Origin: Fragum whitleyi
Taxonomy: Eukaryota > Mollusca > Bivalvia > Cardiida > Cardiidae
Assembly: GCA_948146395.1 (NCBI GenBank)
Contig: OX411543.1
Coordinates: 24,732,526 to 24,796,525 of the forward strand
Direction: 5' to 3'
DNA length: 64,000 nucleotides
Shown here: positions 32,096 through 42,399 of the stretch, piece by piece
Numbering within the stretch: the first letter of the stretch is position 1
Layout of the letters: each line of letters opens with the position of its first letter
Notes under the pieces: model-generated
Told to the model about the DNA's origin: nothing
Databases searched by the model: none
The model's input: only the letters and a program-made list of their open reading frames with translations
Position numbers and translations under genes: made by a program

Positions 32096-32172
32096 TTTGC
32101 CGTCGGGGCTCGAACCCGGGACCTACACATTGACAGTCCGACGCGCTACCAACTGCGCTATGACGGCGGCTC
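32096..32172 (-). mobile_element. tRNA-Asp-like SINE head (family A)
   Basis: On the minus strand: CCGCCGTCATAGCGCAGTTG, GTAGCGCGTCGGACTGTCAA, then GGTCCCGGGTTCGAGCC. The anticodon loop CTGTCAA would read GTC (Asp), but the anticodon stem is mispaired and no acceptor partner is complete, so this is a tRNA-derived head, not a working tRNA. It is closely related to the head at 37273-37349. Confidence 0.6.
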
Positions 32173-33659
32173 AGTCGTCGTTTGTACGCACAGGAAATAA
32201 ATATTTGGGTTAGTTTTGAATACATTAGTATTACACTACCACTACCTTAATTCATCGAAATAGACCCAGCAAAGAAATCTGGGATTTCGTGGAAACTGCT
32301 TCCAAATCTCTTTTGATCCATGAATATTTTTCTAAAATCTCGGTACCTATCGTTTATTGGCACGAAGCATGATCAAGTCATATCAAACTATACACTGCTG
32401 ATTTACTTGAATATATTCGCAGGCGTTCTGATTGACGTCGCCGAAAAAGTCTTTTATTCATTTATCGACGCTTCTTGCATTAGTTCTTCCTAACTTAATC
32501 TTTTTCCCCGATATTTTTTTAAGTCATTTCACTTTTGTACCTCGTTTACCCTTTAAAAAGGAATGTGCCTCAAGCAGTTACGGTCATTCCTTATTTCGAT
32601 TCTTTTTATTGGTTGTATAGGGCTTATTTTGCGATTCAGACCTAATTTTGAACGAATTTGTGCGCCGAGCGTTCCGTTGACGTCACCATTTTTACGCCGT
32701 TTGATTTGCACTCGGACAAAACAAAACTTTATAACTGCGCACTGCGTAATGTCATTTGTATGAATATACAAATGCGTGAACTCCAGAATTAACTGCTTTC
32801 AGCAATGGTGGTTTTATATCAAACTCATCATGAATATTGAAATAAATGACGTTCAAACATCTACCATATAAGATTTGTAAGTAATAAATTTGACGTGCGC
32901 CGACCACCAATACCGAGCGTGTCCTTTAAAGCTTTATTTCTCAACATGACCATATCAAAATCTTAAAACCTCTATCAATCTGTTGCAAATGAACATGTGT
33001 TGTCTTTAATCGGACGCTGGATTTTTGAATAATCGAAAAAGTTCTGGGACAACCCTCGTATGTCGTCATTATCATTATTTACATTATTTTGCTTTGTCCG
33101 TCAGTCCTTCCGTCCGTCTATCTGTCCATCTGTATTCCGTTATGGATTTTCAAAGCATTTTTTCTTGGGTAATAAATTGATTTCTGTATAATTTGGTACA
33201 AATATTCTTAAAAATGTGCGAATGAGCGGCCACCTTACATTTCTCGATTTTTCACATATTTTTCGCTTTTGTTTCGAAATGTTAACTATGCCTTTTGAAA
33301 GAGTAGCCATTTAGACATGATCTTGTCTAATTCTTTTGTAAAATCGTGCACCAGGAAATCCTAAAAAACGAAATCAAGTGCCTGTGCCCTCAAATTCAAA
33401 AGTCACAAAAATGACAATTTTCATAGTAACGGGCTGAAACCATGCGACATTTACAACATATGAACAAAAAAACAAGTGGCCGCTTAGGAGTTTTGAGGAG
33501 TGTATTCTTAATAATGTGCGAATAAACTCATAAAATTATATATTGATTTCCATATCATTTGGCACCAATATTCTTAATATATTTTAATATTTCCAGATAT
33601 TTTGATAGCATTTAGTTCAGAGTCTGAGACCAGGGTGAAATGTCAAAAATAGTGTGTTT
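32173..33659. other. Non-coding with a local duplication
   Basis: 33091-33140 is a CCGTCCGTCTATCTGTCC microsatellite like that at 52240. The words ATTCTTAAAAATGTGCGAAT (33202) and ATTCTTAATAATGTGCGAAT (33506) form a direct repeat. They flank a segment whose ends GAGCGGCCACCTTACAT and ACAAGTGGCCGCTTAGGAG are inverted, suggesting an insertion of about 280 bp plus duplication. No gene was recognised; small overlapping frames at 32432-32771 look like chance. Confidence 0.4.
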
Positions 33660-33903
33660 GGGGTCTGTTTTACTAAACATCTTACGATCATTTTTTTGTG
33701 TAAGTCAAAATTTAAAGTTGCTTCTACAGTAGTAAATAGATATGGGAATCTGCCATGCATCATCTCATTGCAATCGTCATCTAAAGACGATTCCAATGAG
33801 ATATTGCAAGGCAGAATCTAACAATTAATGAAAACGTCAGGGACGATTCGTGATTTTGACTAGCGATTAATTTTATCGTAAGACGTTAAATAAAACGGAC
33901 CCC
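33660..33903. mobile_element. MITE, GGGGYC-ended family, copy 2
   Basis: The ends GGGGTCTGTTTTACTAAACA and GTTAAATAAAACGGACCCC are inverted. The subterminal CTTACGATCATTTTTTTGTG and ATTTTGACTAGCGATTAA also pair. An internal palindrome TCTCATTGCAATCGTC/GACGATTCCAATGAGA replaces the foldback seen in copy 1. Confidence 0.75.
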
Positions 33904-34117
33904 TTGGCTGTATTTCCGAAATTTGTGAAAAGTCTTAAACTTATTTGTGTCGTTTTGGTTGTTAAGGTCGGAGGCCAAAAAATTGGCTTGGAAGGAGCAT
34001 TTCTCTAACCATTATAAGAGTGACTAAAAAAAGAAATTGCATGTAGATATCGATTTTAATTTAATGTGCACATCGAAAGAAGTATCTGTATCATCTCAAG
34101 TTCAAGGTCACAGTATA
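33904..34117. other. Non-coding spacer
   Basis: Nothing identified. Confidence 0.4.
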
Positions 34118-34282
34118 AGGTAGTGGACCCGTAATAGTTCCGCAACGTTTCGGAAGTTATATAAAATTTTACAGTGTTAACTGAGGTTTCCTAATGCTTT
34201 CATTAGGAAACCTCCGTTAACATTGTGAAAGATCATGAGTTCCAAAACGTTACGGAGCTATTACGGATCGACCACCTTAAAG
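34118..34282. mobile_element. Hairpin MITE (R9), copy 2
   Basis: The whole element is a hairpin of about 165 nt: TAAGGTAGTGGACCCGTAAT pairs with ATTACGGATCGACCACCTTA, GTTAACTGAGGTTTCCTAAT with ATTAGGAAACCTCCGTTAAC, with a 4-nt loop. It has no coding capacity. Confidence 0.85.
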
Positions 34283-34370
34283 TAAATATTATGAATGAGC
34301 CTGTCTGCAGTAGTTGTTATATATTTTTGGATCGTCCTCAGGATAATTTGACCTCTTGTCCGTCACCAAA

Positions 34371-34761
34371 TACAGTAAGTTACATCATGAAATTGACATT
34401 CATCTCAATCAATGCATTTTAGATAGCTCACTCAGCGCTCCATTCATTCATTCGAAACACTCACTGAAACCATTCAAAAACGCTCATTGAAAAACCCATT
34501 GAAAAATATAGAATCAACAACGTCATTCAAAATGAATTTTGAAATCGCGATTTTACAGACATAAATCAAATTGTTAGCGTCTCATTGGTTCTATGGGAAG
34601 ATATGTATAGAACTTGTATGCATATCTTATGAAAGGGAGGTATCCAATATCGCTTATTTTGTTCATCCTGAACAAATTTTGCAATAAAGGATTACCTCCC
34701 ATTAAATTCACTCTAAACTCGCCTTAGTTACCTTGTCAATTTCACGATGTTGTTAACAGTA
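34371..34761 (-). mobile_element. CAGTTA-MITE copy 15
   Basis: It opens TACAGTAAGTTACATCATG and closes TTTCACGATGTTGTTAACAG then TA. The central palindrome is complete, but the segment before the right end is shortened. Confidence 0.87.
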
Positions 34762-34888
34762 CGTCTTTAGAAAGCAAAAGAGTGGATCTATTAAAGTCCA
34801 TAGTCAAACGATAATATAATGACATTGTCAAGCACGTTATGCCTGTTTTTCTGTGTGGACTTTTAAACGTTTCCAATCTTGAGAAGAT

Positions 34889-35315
34889 GTATTACGTCAA
34901 CCAAATCGTGTCATTGACCTCGACCAAAACCATTCAAAATCTCTCGACGTGCACTCGAATCATTCATTCCAAACGCTCACTCAAATCACTCAATTGTTCA
35001 AAAAACGCTTCGAAATCGCTCAGAAAAACGATAGACCGACATTTAAATCAAATAGATCAACTAATTGCATGAATTTATTGGTTGGTGTTGATTTTTAAGC
35101 GTCTGGTTTTCCCTTAAGACACAATATAAGAAAAGTACTTATTCTAATAAGGAGAGTAAAGAATCATCGCTTATTTCGACCAATTTGACGAAATATGGTT
35201 TATGTTTTACGTCCATTGGGAATAATTCAAAACTCGCTCCACACACGCATTCAAATTCATTCCAAAATATTTCCAAATTCCTCCAACCTGTCAATTCCAC
35301 GCTGTTTCTAACTTT
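34889..35315 (-). mobile_element. CAGTTA-MITE copy 16, degenerate
   Basis: It keeps the family order (CATTCATTCCAAACGCTCAC; AAAACTCGCTCCACACACGC; CCTGTCAATTCCACGCTGTT), but the palindrome and both ends are diverged. Probably the oldest copy. Confidence 0.65.
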
Positions 35316-35784
35316 ATCTTAAAATAAATTTGGGGAAAATGGGAAAAGGTACCCGTGTTTGCCGATGCCCATTCGGCGGGGGAAGTTTGATCTCTGTTCA
35401 ACGAAGTATCATTTTATTGTTGTTTTCTCTTTAAATGTATCCTTTTCCTATTTATCATTTTCTAACTTGTGTGACCTTTTTTCACCTTTCACCTATTTTC
35501 TTTTTTCGACTGCAATCTATGAACTTCGAAAATGCTTTTCGTCTAAAATTTCGATTGATGGGAAAGGAGTAATATTTAGCATGACGGAGCACAATCATAT
35601 AGGTCAGCGAGTAACAATTCACAGAAAAAGAAAAATACCCCGTTTTCTTCCAATCTATTTATAAATCGTCTGGATCGGATTTTTCTCAGGTGTGTCATAT
35701 TTATTCCATTCACATTTTTAAATCGTAAATCAAGTGTGTCTCGTTATGTCGAAAGGTACCATCCGGAAATAGATTACTTGGTTC
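35316..35784. other. Non-coding, T-rich
   Basis: Nothing identified; the 35359-35664 open frame is low-complexity Phe/Ser-rich and not called. Confidence 0.4.
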
Positions 35785-36097
35785 AAATGATGTATGTGTG
35801 TGTATTTCCGTTTATTTATCTCGCTACCGTAGCACATGTCCATATGAGCGACGCCCCTAGAAGACGGTAAGTTGTTACGGGGGATAGTGCAGGATACATG
35901 ACTAAACAATTGCTGAGATCCACCATGGTTCTTTAACGTGCTCGGTGTAACGCACCGCCTCACGGGGCCTCGGTTTAACGTCTCATCCGAAAAACAATTA
36001 GTTTTTGTTAGTGTGCAAGCCCGGGAATTGAACCAACGATGTTGTACTTCAATAGTTTTGAAGTCCGGTGCTCTACCAACTGAGCTAATCGGGCTGA
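35785..36097 (-). mobile_element. tRNA-headed SINE (family C), full-length copy
   Basis: On the minus strand the head reads AGCCCGATTAGCTCAGTTGG, TAGAGCACCGGACTTCAAAA, and GGTTCAATTCCCGGGC, with a good A box, B box and acceptor pairing. An insertion in the anticodon/variable region makes a functional tRNA unlikely. The body on the plus strand has ACCGAGGCCCCGTGAGG-type words, CTGAGATCCACCATGG and GTAGCACATGTCC. Relatives: 44238-44510 (plus) and 47330-47840 (minus, interrupted). Confidence 0.75.
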
Positions 36098-36129
36098 CCT
36101 CAAATGAAGTGATCAGTTTTATACGAACC

Positions 36130-36205
36130 AATTATAAGTGCGAAGCGAATTCATACATACGTGTGATTATGTTTTGAGTTTCATACCTCTGTGCATTAAA
36201 AAGAA
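36130..36205 (-). repeat. GGAGGTATGAAAC repeat (R7), short copy
   Basis: GCGAAGCGAATTCATACATA then GTGTGATTATGTTTTGAGTT and TCATACCTC match the right two thirds of the copies at 14495 and 42400. Confidence 0.45.
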
Positions 36206-36302
36206 ACTCTCTTCGTGTATTATCATTTGACACAATATAGCAAAGATTTAATGATAATTTATAAAAAGATCGATTCTTATGAGACTACATTATGCTATTC
36301 AC

Positions 36303-36715
36303 AGTAACCTAGTGTACAGACGTCATTGCTCGAGCGGCCACGTGTATTAAGCGACCGATTTTGCCAATCGACTACCGTAAAAAGTCCCTTCATCGCAAGC
36401 AATTTCTCTGAAAAAGGGGACATTTATAAGGAAATATTGGTTATTATTAAATCTTGTGTTGCTGGAGCCCATTAGAATCGTCTCAATAAGACGATTCTAA
36501 TGGGTTGAAACATCATAGGATATAGTACGACTTGACCGACAATCTATAAGTGCTATCAAAATGTATTATGTTGTCTCATTTATTATTATATTTTTTATTA
36601 AGCGACAATTCCAATAAAAGACCGTTTTGTTTTTTTTTGTTTTGTTTTTTTTTGTTTTGTTTTTTTTTTTTTGTTTTGTCCCTTAATAGGTCCCTGACAC
36701 AAGTTTTACTGTAAT
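36303..36715. mobile_element. MITE R8, copy 1, with perfect internal hairpin and TTTTG microsatellite
   Basis: It opens GTACAGACGTCATTGCTCGA, carries TTAAGCGACCGATTTTGCC, and closes GACACAAGTTTTACTGTAA. The internal CCCATTAGAATCGTCTCAAT pairs exactly with ATAAGACGATTCTAATGGG (36467-36504). 36627-36680 is a TTTTG-rich microsatellite. The copy at 42735-43093 shares the order and the hairpin. Confidence 0.65.
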
Positions 36716-37074
36716 TCTTTTCCGTTATTTTATTGAATGAATGAAAGGAGAGTAACGTAATGCTTTACGCCTGGGCTCCCAGAATGACTTTATGTACAAG
36801 CTTAAGAAATGGCTCTGCCTGTTTAAAAATGTTGTCATTGAAAACCGAGGTACGAACAAGAGGGGATATTTCCAGTGTAATATTTATGTTTCTCATTACA
36901 GCCCTATGTAGTTGGTACTCATTTGAATAGTCTCAATGAGACTATTCCGAAAAGTACTCACAATATAGAATATGTGCATGAATTGTTGAACTCATTTTAT
37001 TCAAAATCGAAAATACTCCCTCTATCTGTAACTCTGTGATAACTTTTTTTTTATGGGAAACGCCAATTTTGATT
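36716..37074. other. Non-coding with small hairpin
   Basis: GGTACTCATTTGAATAGTCT pairs with AGACTATTCCGAAAAGTACT at 36913-36958. Otherwise nothing identified. Confidence 0.4.
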
Positions 37075-37349
37075 GATCGATTGAATGGAGTTTAACGCCG
37101 CTTTCACTATTATTTCAGTTATATCGCGGCGGCTGGAGCACCTAACAATGGATTCCTGGTATTTCTCTCACCAGTACAACCACCACATTATTTCCTAGCC
37201 TCCAGTCGCTATCTCACATATGTCTACGATTATCAACCCATTGGTGAGAGACAAATAGTCGGAAAGAATGAGTGCCGCCGTCGGGGATCGAACCAGCGAG
37301 CTCTAGATTGACAGTCCGACGCGCTACCAACTGCGCTATGACGGCGGCA
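37075..37349 (-). mobile_element. tRNA-headed SINE (family A), full-length copy
   Basis: On the minus strand 37349-37273 gives GCCGCCGTCATAGCGCAGTT, GGTAGCGCGTCGGACTGTCA and GGTTCGATCCCCGACGGCGG. The 7-bp acceptor pairs perfectly, but the anticodon and T stems do not. The body continues leftwards with AATGGGTTGATAATCGTAGA on the minus strand, to the CGCGGCGGCTGGAGC and ACGCCGCTTTCACTATTATT words shared with 8545-8730. Confidence 0.7.
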
Positions 37350-37432
37350 CGCCAATTTTGAATTAAATTGTTTTAACAATGTAACGTTTTGACACTATTC
37401 TACTAATCTGAAATTATCAACATTATTACAGT

Positions 37433-38280
37433 TAACAACATCTTGAAATTGACAAGATGAATGATTTTGGATCACGTTAGGAATGAAATTGATTGAGTGT
37501 GTGGAGCGAGTTTTGAGTGAATTTTGTAGCCGGGTTGTGTATAAGGGTGTTTGTACTGCCTTGCCGTACAAACTAGCTTTTATAGCGACGTGGTAGAACA
37601 CTTGCTTTGGGACACAGGGGTCCTGGTTTCGAATCCCGACGGAGTCGGAATCGAATATTTGATTTTGGGTTACATTTGGCGCCCACCGTAAATAACCCAC
37701 ATGAGGTGGTGGTTATGTGATGAGGTAGTTGATGATGTTGAATTGAGAAGATTCGTGGAAGAATCTAAATTGTCGAGGGGGATGTATGTAGCCGGGTTGT
37801 GTATAAGGGTGTTTGTACTGCCTTGCCGTACAAACTAGCTTTTATAGCGACGTTGTAGAACACTTGCTTTGGGACACAGGGGTCCTGGTTTCGAATCCCG
37901 ACGGAGTCAAATATTTATTTGCGGGTTACAATTTAATGGGACTTAATCCTATATCGAAAATTTTGCTAAGGATGAACAAAATTTGCGATAATGACTACCT
38001 CCCTTTAATAAAAAAAATTACAAACAAGTTTTATACATAGCTTCCTATTTCTTCAAGAACCTGTGAGACGTTTGTAATTTGAATTATGTCAGTGAAATCG
38101 CGATTTTTATCTATCAAAATTTTCTTTGAATGACCTTGTTGATTCTATATTTTTCAATGGGTTTGAGCGTCTTCGAATGGTATGAGTGAGTGTTTGGAAT
38201 GAATGATTGGAGCGATGAGCTATCGATTTAGAATGATTTTGATTGAGGTGAATATCAATTTCACGATGTAACTAACTATA
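37433..38280 (+). mobile_element. CAGTTA-MITE copy 17, split by a miniature LTR element
   Basis: It opens TACAGTTAACAACATCTTG and closes TTTCACGATGTAACTAACTA then TA. Removing 37525-37934 restores the family order (GAGTGAATTTAATGGGA), which proves the insertion. The next MITE copy starts 2-3 bp after its right end. Confidence 0.9.
37525..37930 (+). mobile_element. Miniature LTR retrotransposon (TRIM) with tRNA-like segment in the LTRs
   Basis: Two direct repeats, 37525-37674 (150 bp) and 37787-37930 (144 bp), both start TGTAGCCGGGTTGTGT and end GGGTTACA. The 112-bp interior begins with TGGCGCCCACCG (37677), which matches the 5' half of the tRNA-Lys-type primer-binding site TGGCGCCCAACG, and ends with the purine tract GTCGAGGGGGATGTA. 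A 4-bp target duplication ATTT flanks it (37521-37524, 37931-37934). Each LTR holds TAGCGACGTGGTAGAACACT, then CTTTGGGACACAGGGGTCC and GGTTTCGAATCCCGACG, a tRNA-Pro-like A-box/B-box pair. It has no coding capacity. A head-to-tail SINE dimer is the main alternative, but TG..CA ends, primer site, purine tract and target duplication favour TRIM. Confidence 0.8.
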
Positions 38281-38282
38281 TC

Positions 38283-38723
38283 TGACATTTAACATCATCA
38301 TGAAATTGACAAGGTGGATGATTTTGGAGTGTTGAAGGAATGAAATTGAATGAATGTGTGGAGCGAGTTTTGAGTGAATTTAATGGGAGGTAATCCTATA
38401 TCGCATATTTGTTCTGGATGAACAAAATTAGCTATATTGATTAACTCCCTTTAATAAAATATGCATACAAGTTCTATGCAGGGCTTCTAATTTCTTCAAG
38501 AACCTTTGAGGAGCTAACAATTTGAATTATTCCAGTGAAATCGCGATTTTTCGCCATCAAAATTTGTTTTGAATGACGTTGTTGAGTGTTTATTTTTCGA
38601 TAAGTTGGGACGTTTTTGAATGGTTTGAGTGAGTGTTTGGAATGAATGATTGGAGCGCCGAGTGAGCGATTTAGAATGGTATTGGTTGATGTCAATGTCA
38701 ATTTCACGATGTAATCAACTGTA
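38283..38723 (+). mobile_element. CAGTTA-MITE copy 18
   Basis: It opens TGACATTTAACATCATCATG and closes TTTCACGATGTAATCAACTG then TA. The palindrome GGGAGGTAATCCTATATCGC..TTAACTCCC is at the centre. It is almost abutting copy 17 in the same orientation. Confidence 0.87.
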
Positions 38724-39234
38724 GCTGGTACTCGGCTGAATGTCCAAGTACAAACAACAACAACAAAGCGGAATAACAAAAATGAAGCTAGCCAGAGTTA
38801 CCGTTCTAGTGCATTGCGCTTCGTATTCGTGAGAGGAACGTAGATGCTAAGTTTCAAGCCAATAAAAAATCAAGTGACAAAGCTATGCCCCGAAAAAAAA
38901 GTGGACGCAAAAGCTCCCCCAACGCCCGGACATCGGACGCCACGGGTGCTCACATAATTACTTACGTCCCGTCTTGCGACCTTTTAAAATAATTGCAACG
39001 ACCCATTATTTTGGCTCTGCTCTGCGGCAATAATAATGGTGGATTATAGATTATACATGAGCGGAAAATACGAAAAACCCGGTCAACTTACGGTCACTTG
39101 ATTTTTTTTATTAATCAGACAATGATCAATACTTATGTACTATGCAGTTTTCTATTATTGATCACTCGATTGCTCAAGAACGAATGTACGCATATGATGT
39201 CTTTATTGATTAGAGGTTTATATAGTTCCGTATT
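38724..39234. other. Non-coding
   Basis: Nothing identified. Confidence 0.4.
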
Positions 39235-39310
39235 TCAGAGTGAGTGATCAAAGGTCAAATTTTGTCTATATATGTATAGACAAAATTCACATTTGATCAC
39301 TCACTTAAAC
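39235..39310. repeat. Hairpin
   Basis: GAGTGAGTGATCAAAGGTCA and AATTTTGTCTATA pair with TATAGACAAAATT and CACATTTGATCACTCACTT, around TATATG. Confidence 0.75.
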
Positions 39311-39551
39311 TTATGGATCTATATCCATCAAGAAAATCCCTTTGACATTTGATCTGTTGAGAGATTTTTAACTCCGACAAAAATATCCATATGAGTGTAA
39401 AGGGAATCAAAGAAGATGAAGGTAATGCATATTTACACTGTACTTAAACAGAATTACCGTTTTGGCTATCGATCTTGGTTCTTTCATTGGCCCACACAAT
39501 CGTCGCGAGTACTGGTAAATTTTCCAGGAAGCAGAATCGAGAGGGATTAAT

Positions 39552-39828
39552 CTAAGTTGTAGGAACTTGTTTCACAACCGATGTTAAATAAATAGGTTTA
39601 AACCAATTACCGTTTTTGACCAAAGGGCTGTAAACGAAGACGTTGATATTAGGCGTTGCGTCGAATGTCTCTTGTAGAAGTGAACTCAACCTTGCGTTTC
39701 TGGTTCCGAACTTTCTTACCAGAGACTTCGCTGGAGACTTAAGTCGTCTTTGAAGTTGCAATAAGAGTGAAATATCCAGAATATCGTTACAGTATTGACT
39801 GTTCTTTACGAACGTTGTTATTCTGGGT
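39552..39828 (-). other. Unrecognised open frame, possible exon remnant
   Basis: An open stretch of about 90 codons runs from a stop near 39828 to the stop at 39552. The last 69 residues include QLQRRLKSPAKSLVRKF, RLSSLLQETFDATPNINVF and WFKPIYLTSVVKQVPTT. The composition is more protein-like than the repeat-derived frames around it, but it lacks an ATG, I recognise no domain, and there is no matching neighbour exon. A GTAAGA word within it could be a donor. It may be chance. Confidence 0.2.
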
Positions 39829-39859
39829 CAGACTGATATACATAACGAATTTGGGTTTT

Positions 39860-40105
39860 CACTCGAGGTTAACGCGCTAATCGCCTCTAATTTCAGGTGT
39901 GCTTCAAACTCATTTCAGATCTTATCCTGCACATATGTATAGAGAGAGGCAATGGTTTTCATCCACTGCTACCCACTTATGGACTGGAACTCTGTCTGTA
40001 AAGTGTCCTGCCCAAATACACTACCCACATCCGGTAAAGCCCGAACCCGCCGCAACCAACAGGTTACGCGTTGAGCGCGCAAACCACTCAATCGACGGGC
40101 CAAAC
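39860..40105 (-). mobile_element. tRNA-headed SINE (family B-like), diverged
   Basis: On the minus strand: GGCCCGTCGATTGAGTGGTT, TGCGCGCTCAACGCG, then GGCGGGTTCGGGCTTTACC, A and B box-like. The plus-strand body AGAGAGAGGCAATGG and CCACTGCTACCCAC matches 45905-45950 in the family B copy. The plus-strand open frame across it is not a gene. Confidence 0.55.
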
Positions 40106-40734
40106 TGAGTCACGTTTTAGCGGTGCTAGAGATACGAGATATGCTGTCTCGAAACAACACTCTTTTTTATAGAGCCTGTCTTTTGACAATCAATAGCATT
40201 ATGATGTTGTTCTATCGTTCTCTTGAAATTTTTTTCGTTACAATTCTATGTCAAGAAGACATGGAATTCCAAAATCACCAAGTAGCAGAATTTCATTCAC
40301 AATATAATGGAGAATTACCAGGACTGTCTTATGAATCTGAAATTGCTCGTATCGTGTGAGAAAAACAGAATTTACTTAATTTATGTAGATGCGCTGTAGA
40401 GTAATTCATGTCATACAATTTAATTTCTTGAATTACAATCACTGTTTATAAAACAATCAAAATTCATCGGGGCTTTCAAATAAACGAAAAAATGTTAGTT
40501 TTATCAGTGCAAAAATACCTTTTTGAGGAGTGAAGTGATAAAAGAACAAAAGTAACTATGGTGTAAAATAAATGAAAACTTGTATAAGAACTATTGTGCA
40601 CTTCAGCTCGACGCGGCCATTTTTTGCATCTAACCTAGAACAGCCTTACCCGAATCTGAAGCATCGGGTTTTAAGGGCTATGATGATGTCACAAGTGTCG
40701 ATAGCTTACCCATAGTATTCGAAATTTACTTATT
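40106..40734. other. Non-coding
   Basis: An open frame at 40123-40359 has an ATG and 78 codons but no recognised domain or splice context, and is not called. Nothing else identified. Confidence 0.35.
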
Positions 40735-40980
40735 TGAGTCTGTGCGTGACATCTTCAACAATTTGAAATGTTCGTGATTGTAAACATTTAGCAGCGTAGA
40801 CAGCCACAGACTGTTAATATTAGAGTAACCGTGTGGTCTACAGATAATCTGAGACCTTATCTACCTATAAAATGATATAGTAAAAAACTCTGGTCAGACT
40901 GTGCGAATGCACAGGCTGGACTGAGGTTTTGCTTTGTGCATATTTGAAATTGTTTGGAATCTAACACACATGCTCATATG
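40735..40980. mobile_element. Foldback MITE (R13), copy 1
   Basis: The ends TGTGCGTGACATCTTCAACA and AATTGTTTGGAATCTAACAC are inverted and diverged. The centre CTGGTCAGACTGTGCGAATG and CACAGGCTGGACTGAGG is shared with the cleaner copy at 45557-45795. Confidence 0.55.
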
Positions 40981-41089
40981 CTTTATTTATAAGATTAGGA
41001 TTGTAATGGACCTTGGTCTTTAAACTTCTAAATCTCAACGTGTTTTAATAATCTTCGAAATTTACGCAAGACTATTACACAATCACGAT
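40981..41089. other. Spacer
   Basis: Nothing identified. Confidence 0.35.
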
Positions 41090-41600
41090 TTTTATGCTAC
41101 GGTGCCGCTACGATTCGCCACTATTTGTAAAATCGTCGTGTACCGTGGTGAAACGTAGAAGAACCGTGGTGAATCGTGTTGACTCTTGATGAATCGTGAT
41201 GATTCGAGGAACTCGAATCGTGGTGGTTATTGGGCGTGGCCTTATTCGTAGCACAACCATAGCGGAATCGTGCTTATTCGTACTGACACCGTAGCTATAT
41301 TCGCGGCTATTCGTGAGAGATCTTGGCCAGTCGTGAAATCCTTGACTTTACGAATTCTCACGATTCTACCCGAATTGTGTTCGGTAGTCCTACGAATCAT
41401 CCACGGTTTCGCTACAGAGCACCACGATTGGCCACGATTGGCTCGTGTCGCTACCGCCGTTAATCATACTAGTACCGTATCGAACCGTACAAGTACCGTG
41501 AGCATTCGTTTTGCCACCGTGGTCAATCCTCATTGACCGTGGCGTTGCAGTCATAAATCGTCATTGATTCGTAGCGATACCTTACAGACACCGTGGTCAT
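41090..41600. repeat. Cryptically repetitive block built from ACCGTGG / AATCGTG / ATTCGTAGC words
   Basis: About 500 bp in which a few 6-9 bp words recur in both orientations at irregular spacing of about 10-12 bp: CGTGGTGAA, GAATCGTG, GATTCG, CACGATT, ACCGTGG, ATTCGTAGC. It is much more GC- and CpG-rich than its surroundings. It leads directly into a trinucleotide microsatellite. There is no defined unit length and no gene. Confidence 0.6.
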
Positions 41601-41603
41601 TCT

Positions 41604-41658
41604 ATCTACTACTTCTTCTTCTTCTACTCCTCCTCCTACTACTCCTCCTCCTACTACA

Positions 41659-41691
<33 letters not shown>

Positions 41692-41770
41692 TCTACTACT
41701 ACTACCACTACTACTACTACAATTACTTCTCTCCTCTTCTACTACTACTATAACAACAACAACTACTACA
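41604..41770 (+). repeat. CTA/CTC/CTT trinucleotide microsatellite
   Basis: Imperfect CTACTACTTCTTCTTC-type repeats, continuing as CCTCCTACTACTCC, ACTACTAATACTAC and finally AACAACAAC. The open frames on both strands here (poly-Leu, poly-Thr/Ser, poly-Val) are repeat artefacts. Confidence 0.9.
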
Positions 41771-42077
41771 GCCATAAAATTGCAATTGATATTTCTAAAG
41801 AATGAGAGGAATATTTTGGAATTTATTTAAGGCTATTTGAGAGAAGTTTTTAGGTTGGTTGTAAACGTAATAGATCTAATTAAAGAAAATTATTCCGCTG
41901 TTAGAAGCAAGTTCACCTTTTAAAGATATACTGAAAAATGACTTGCATAATCCTCGCGCGTAATTGTTGTGGAAATTGAAAATAAGAAATTATATTGTTA
42001 TTTAAAACACAATTAACAAAGAGATAATGAATTTATAACCTTTTTTTTTTAAAAAAAAACAGAAGTTAAAGAATAAA
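41771..42077. other. AT-rich non-coding
   Basis: Nothing identified; poly-T followed by poly-A at 42032-42059. Confidence 0.4.
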
Positions 42078-42310
42078 TACGACTCGTCACGCGAAAAAGG
42101 ACTATCTCGGACTTCCGTAAGATATTTTATTTTAAATAAAAATGGTTCAAGTACAGACCAACCAGATATCGCATTTCAAAAATTCTTTCGCGGGAAAGTA
42201 AATTGGTTAATCTAGATTCAGGAATCAGTAAATTGCCAAATGTTTCGACCCCAGACAGTCTGCTCAATCCTCTTTGACTATGGATTCAAACGAGCAGCAA
42301 AAGGTCTACC
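42078..42310. mobile_element. R5-family MITE, right end lost
   Basis: It opens CGACTCGTCACGCGAAAAAG with the family interior (CAGACCAACCAGATATCGCA, TTTCAAAAATTCTTTCGCG, TGTTTCGACCCCAGACAGTC). The expected CGCGTGACGGGTCAC right end is not seen. Confidence 0.6.
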
Positions 42311-42399
42311 AAATGACGGACTTCCCGAGTTCAACCGATCATGCATACTACAACGAATCATCTGGGATCCCAATACGCTTTAATCAATAGGATTTTTTT

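Noticed and set aside
36018..36092. Functional tRNA gene candidate (also at 37273-37349, 32096-32172 and 44239-44310)
   Set aside because: Good A/B boxes, but the anticodon or T stems are mispaired or have insertions, and each is followed by a shared SINE body.
41523..41830. Poly-Leu, poly-Thr and poly-Val frames
   Set aside because: They are translations of a trinucleotide microsatellite on both strands.
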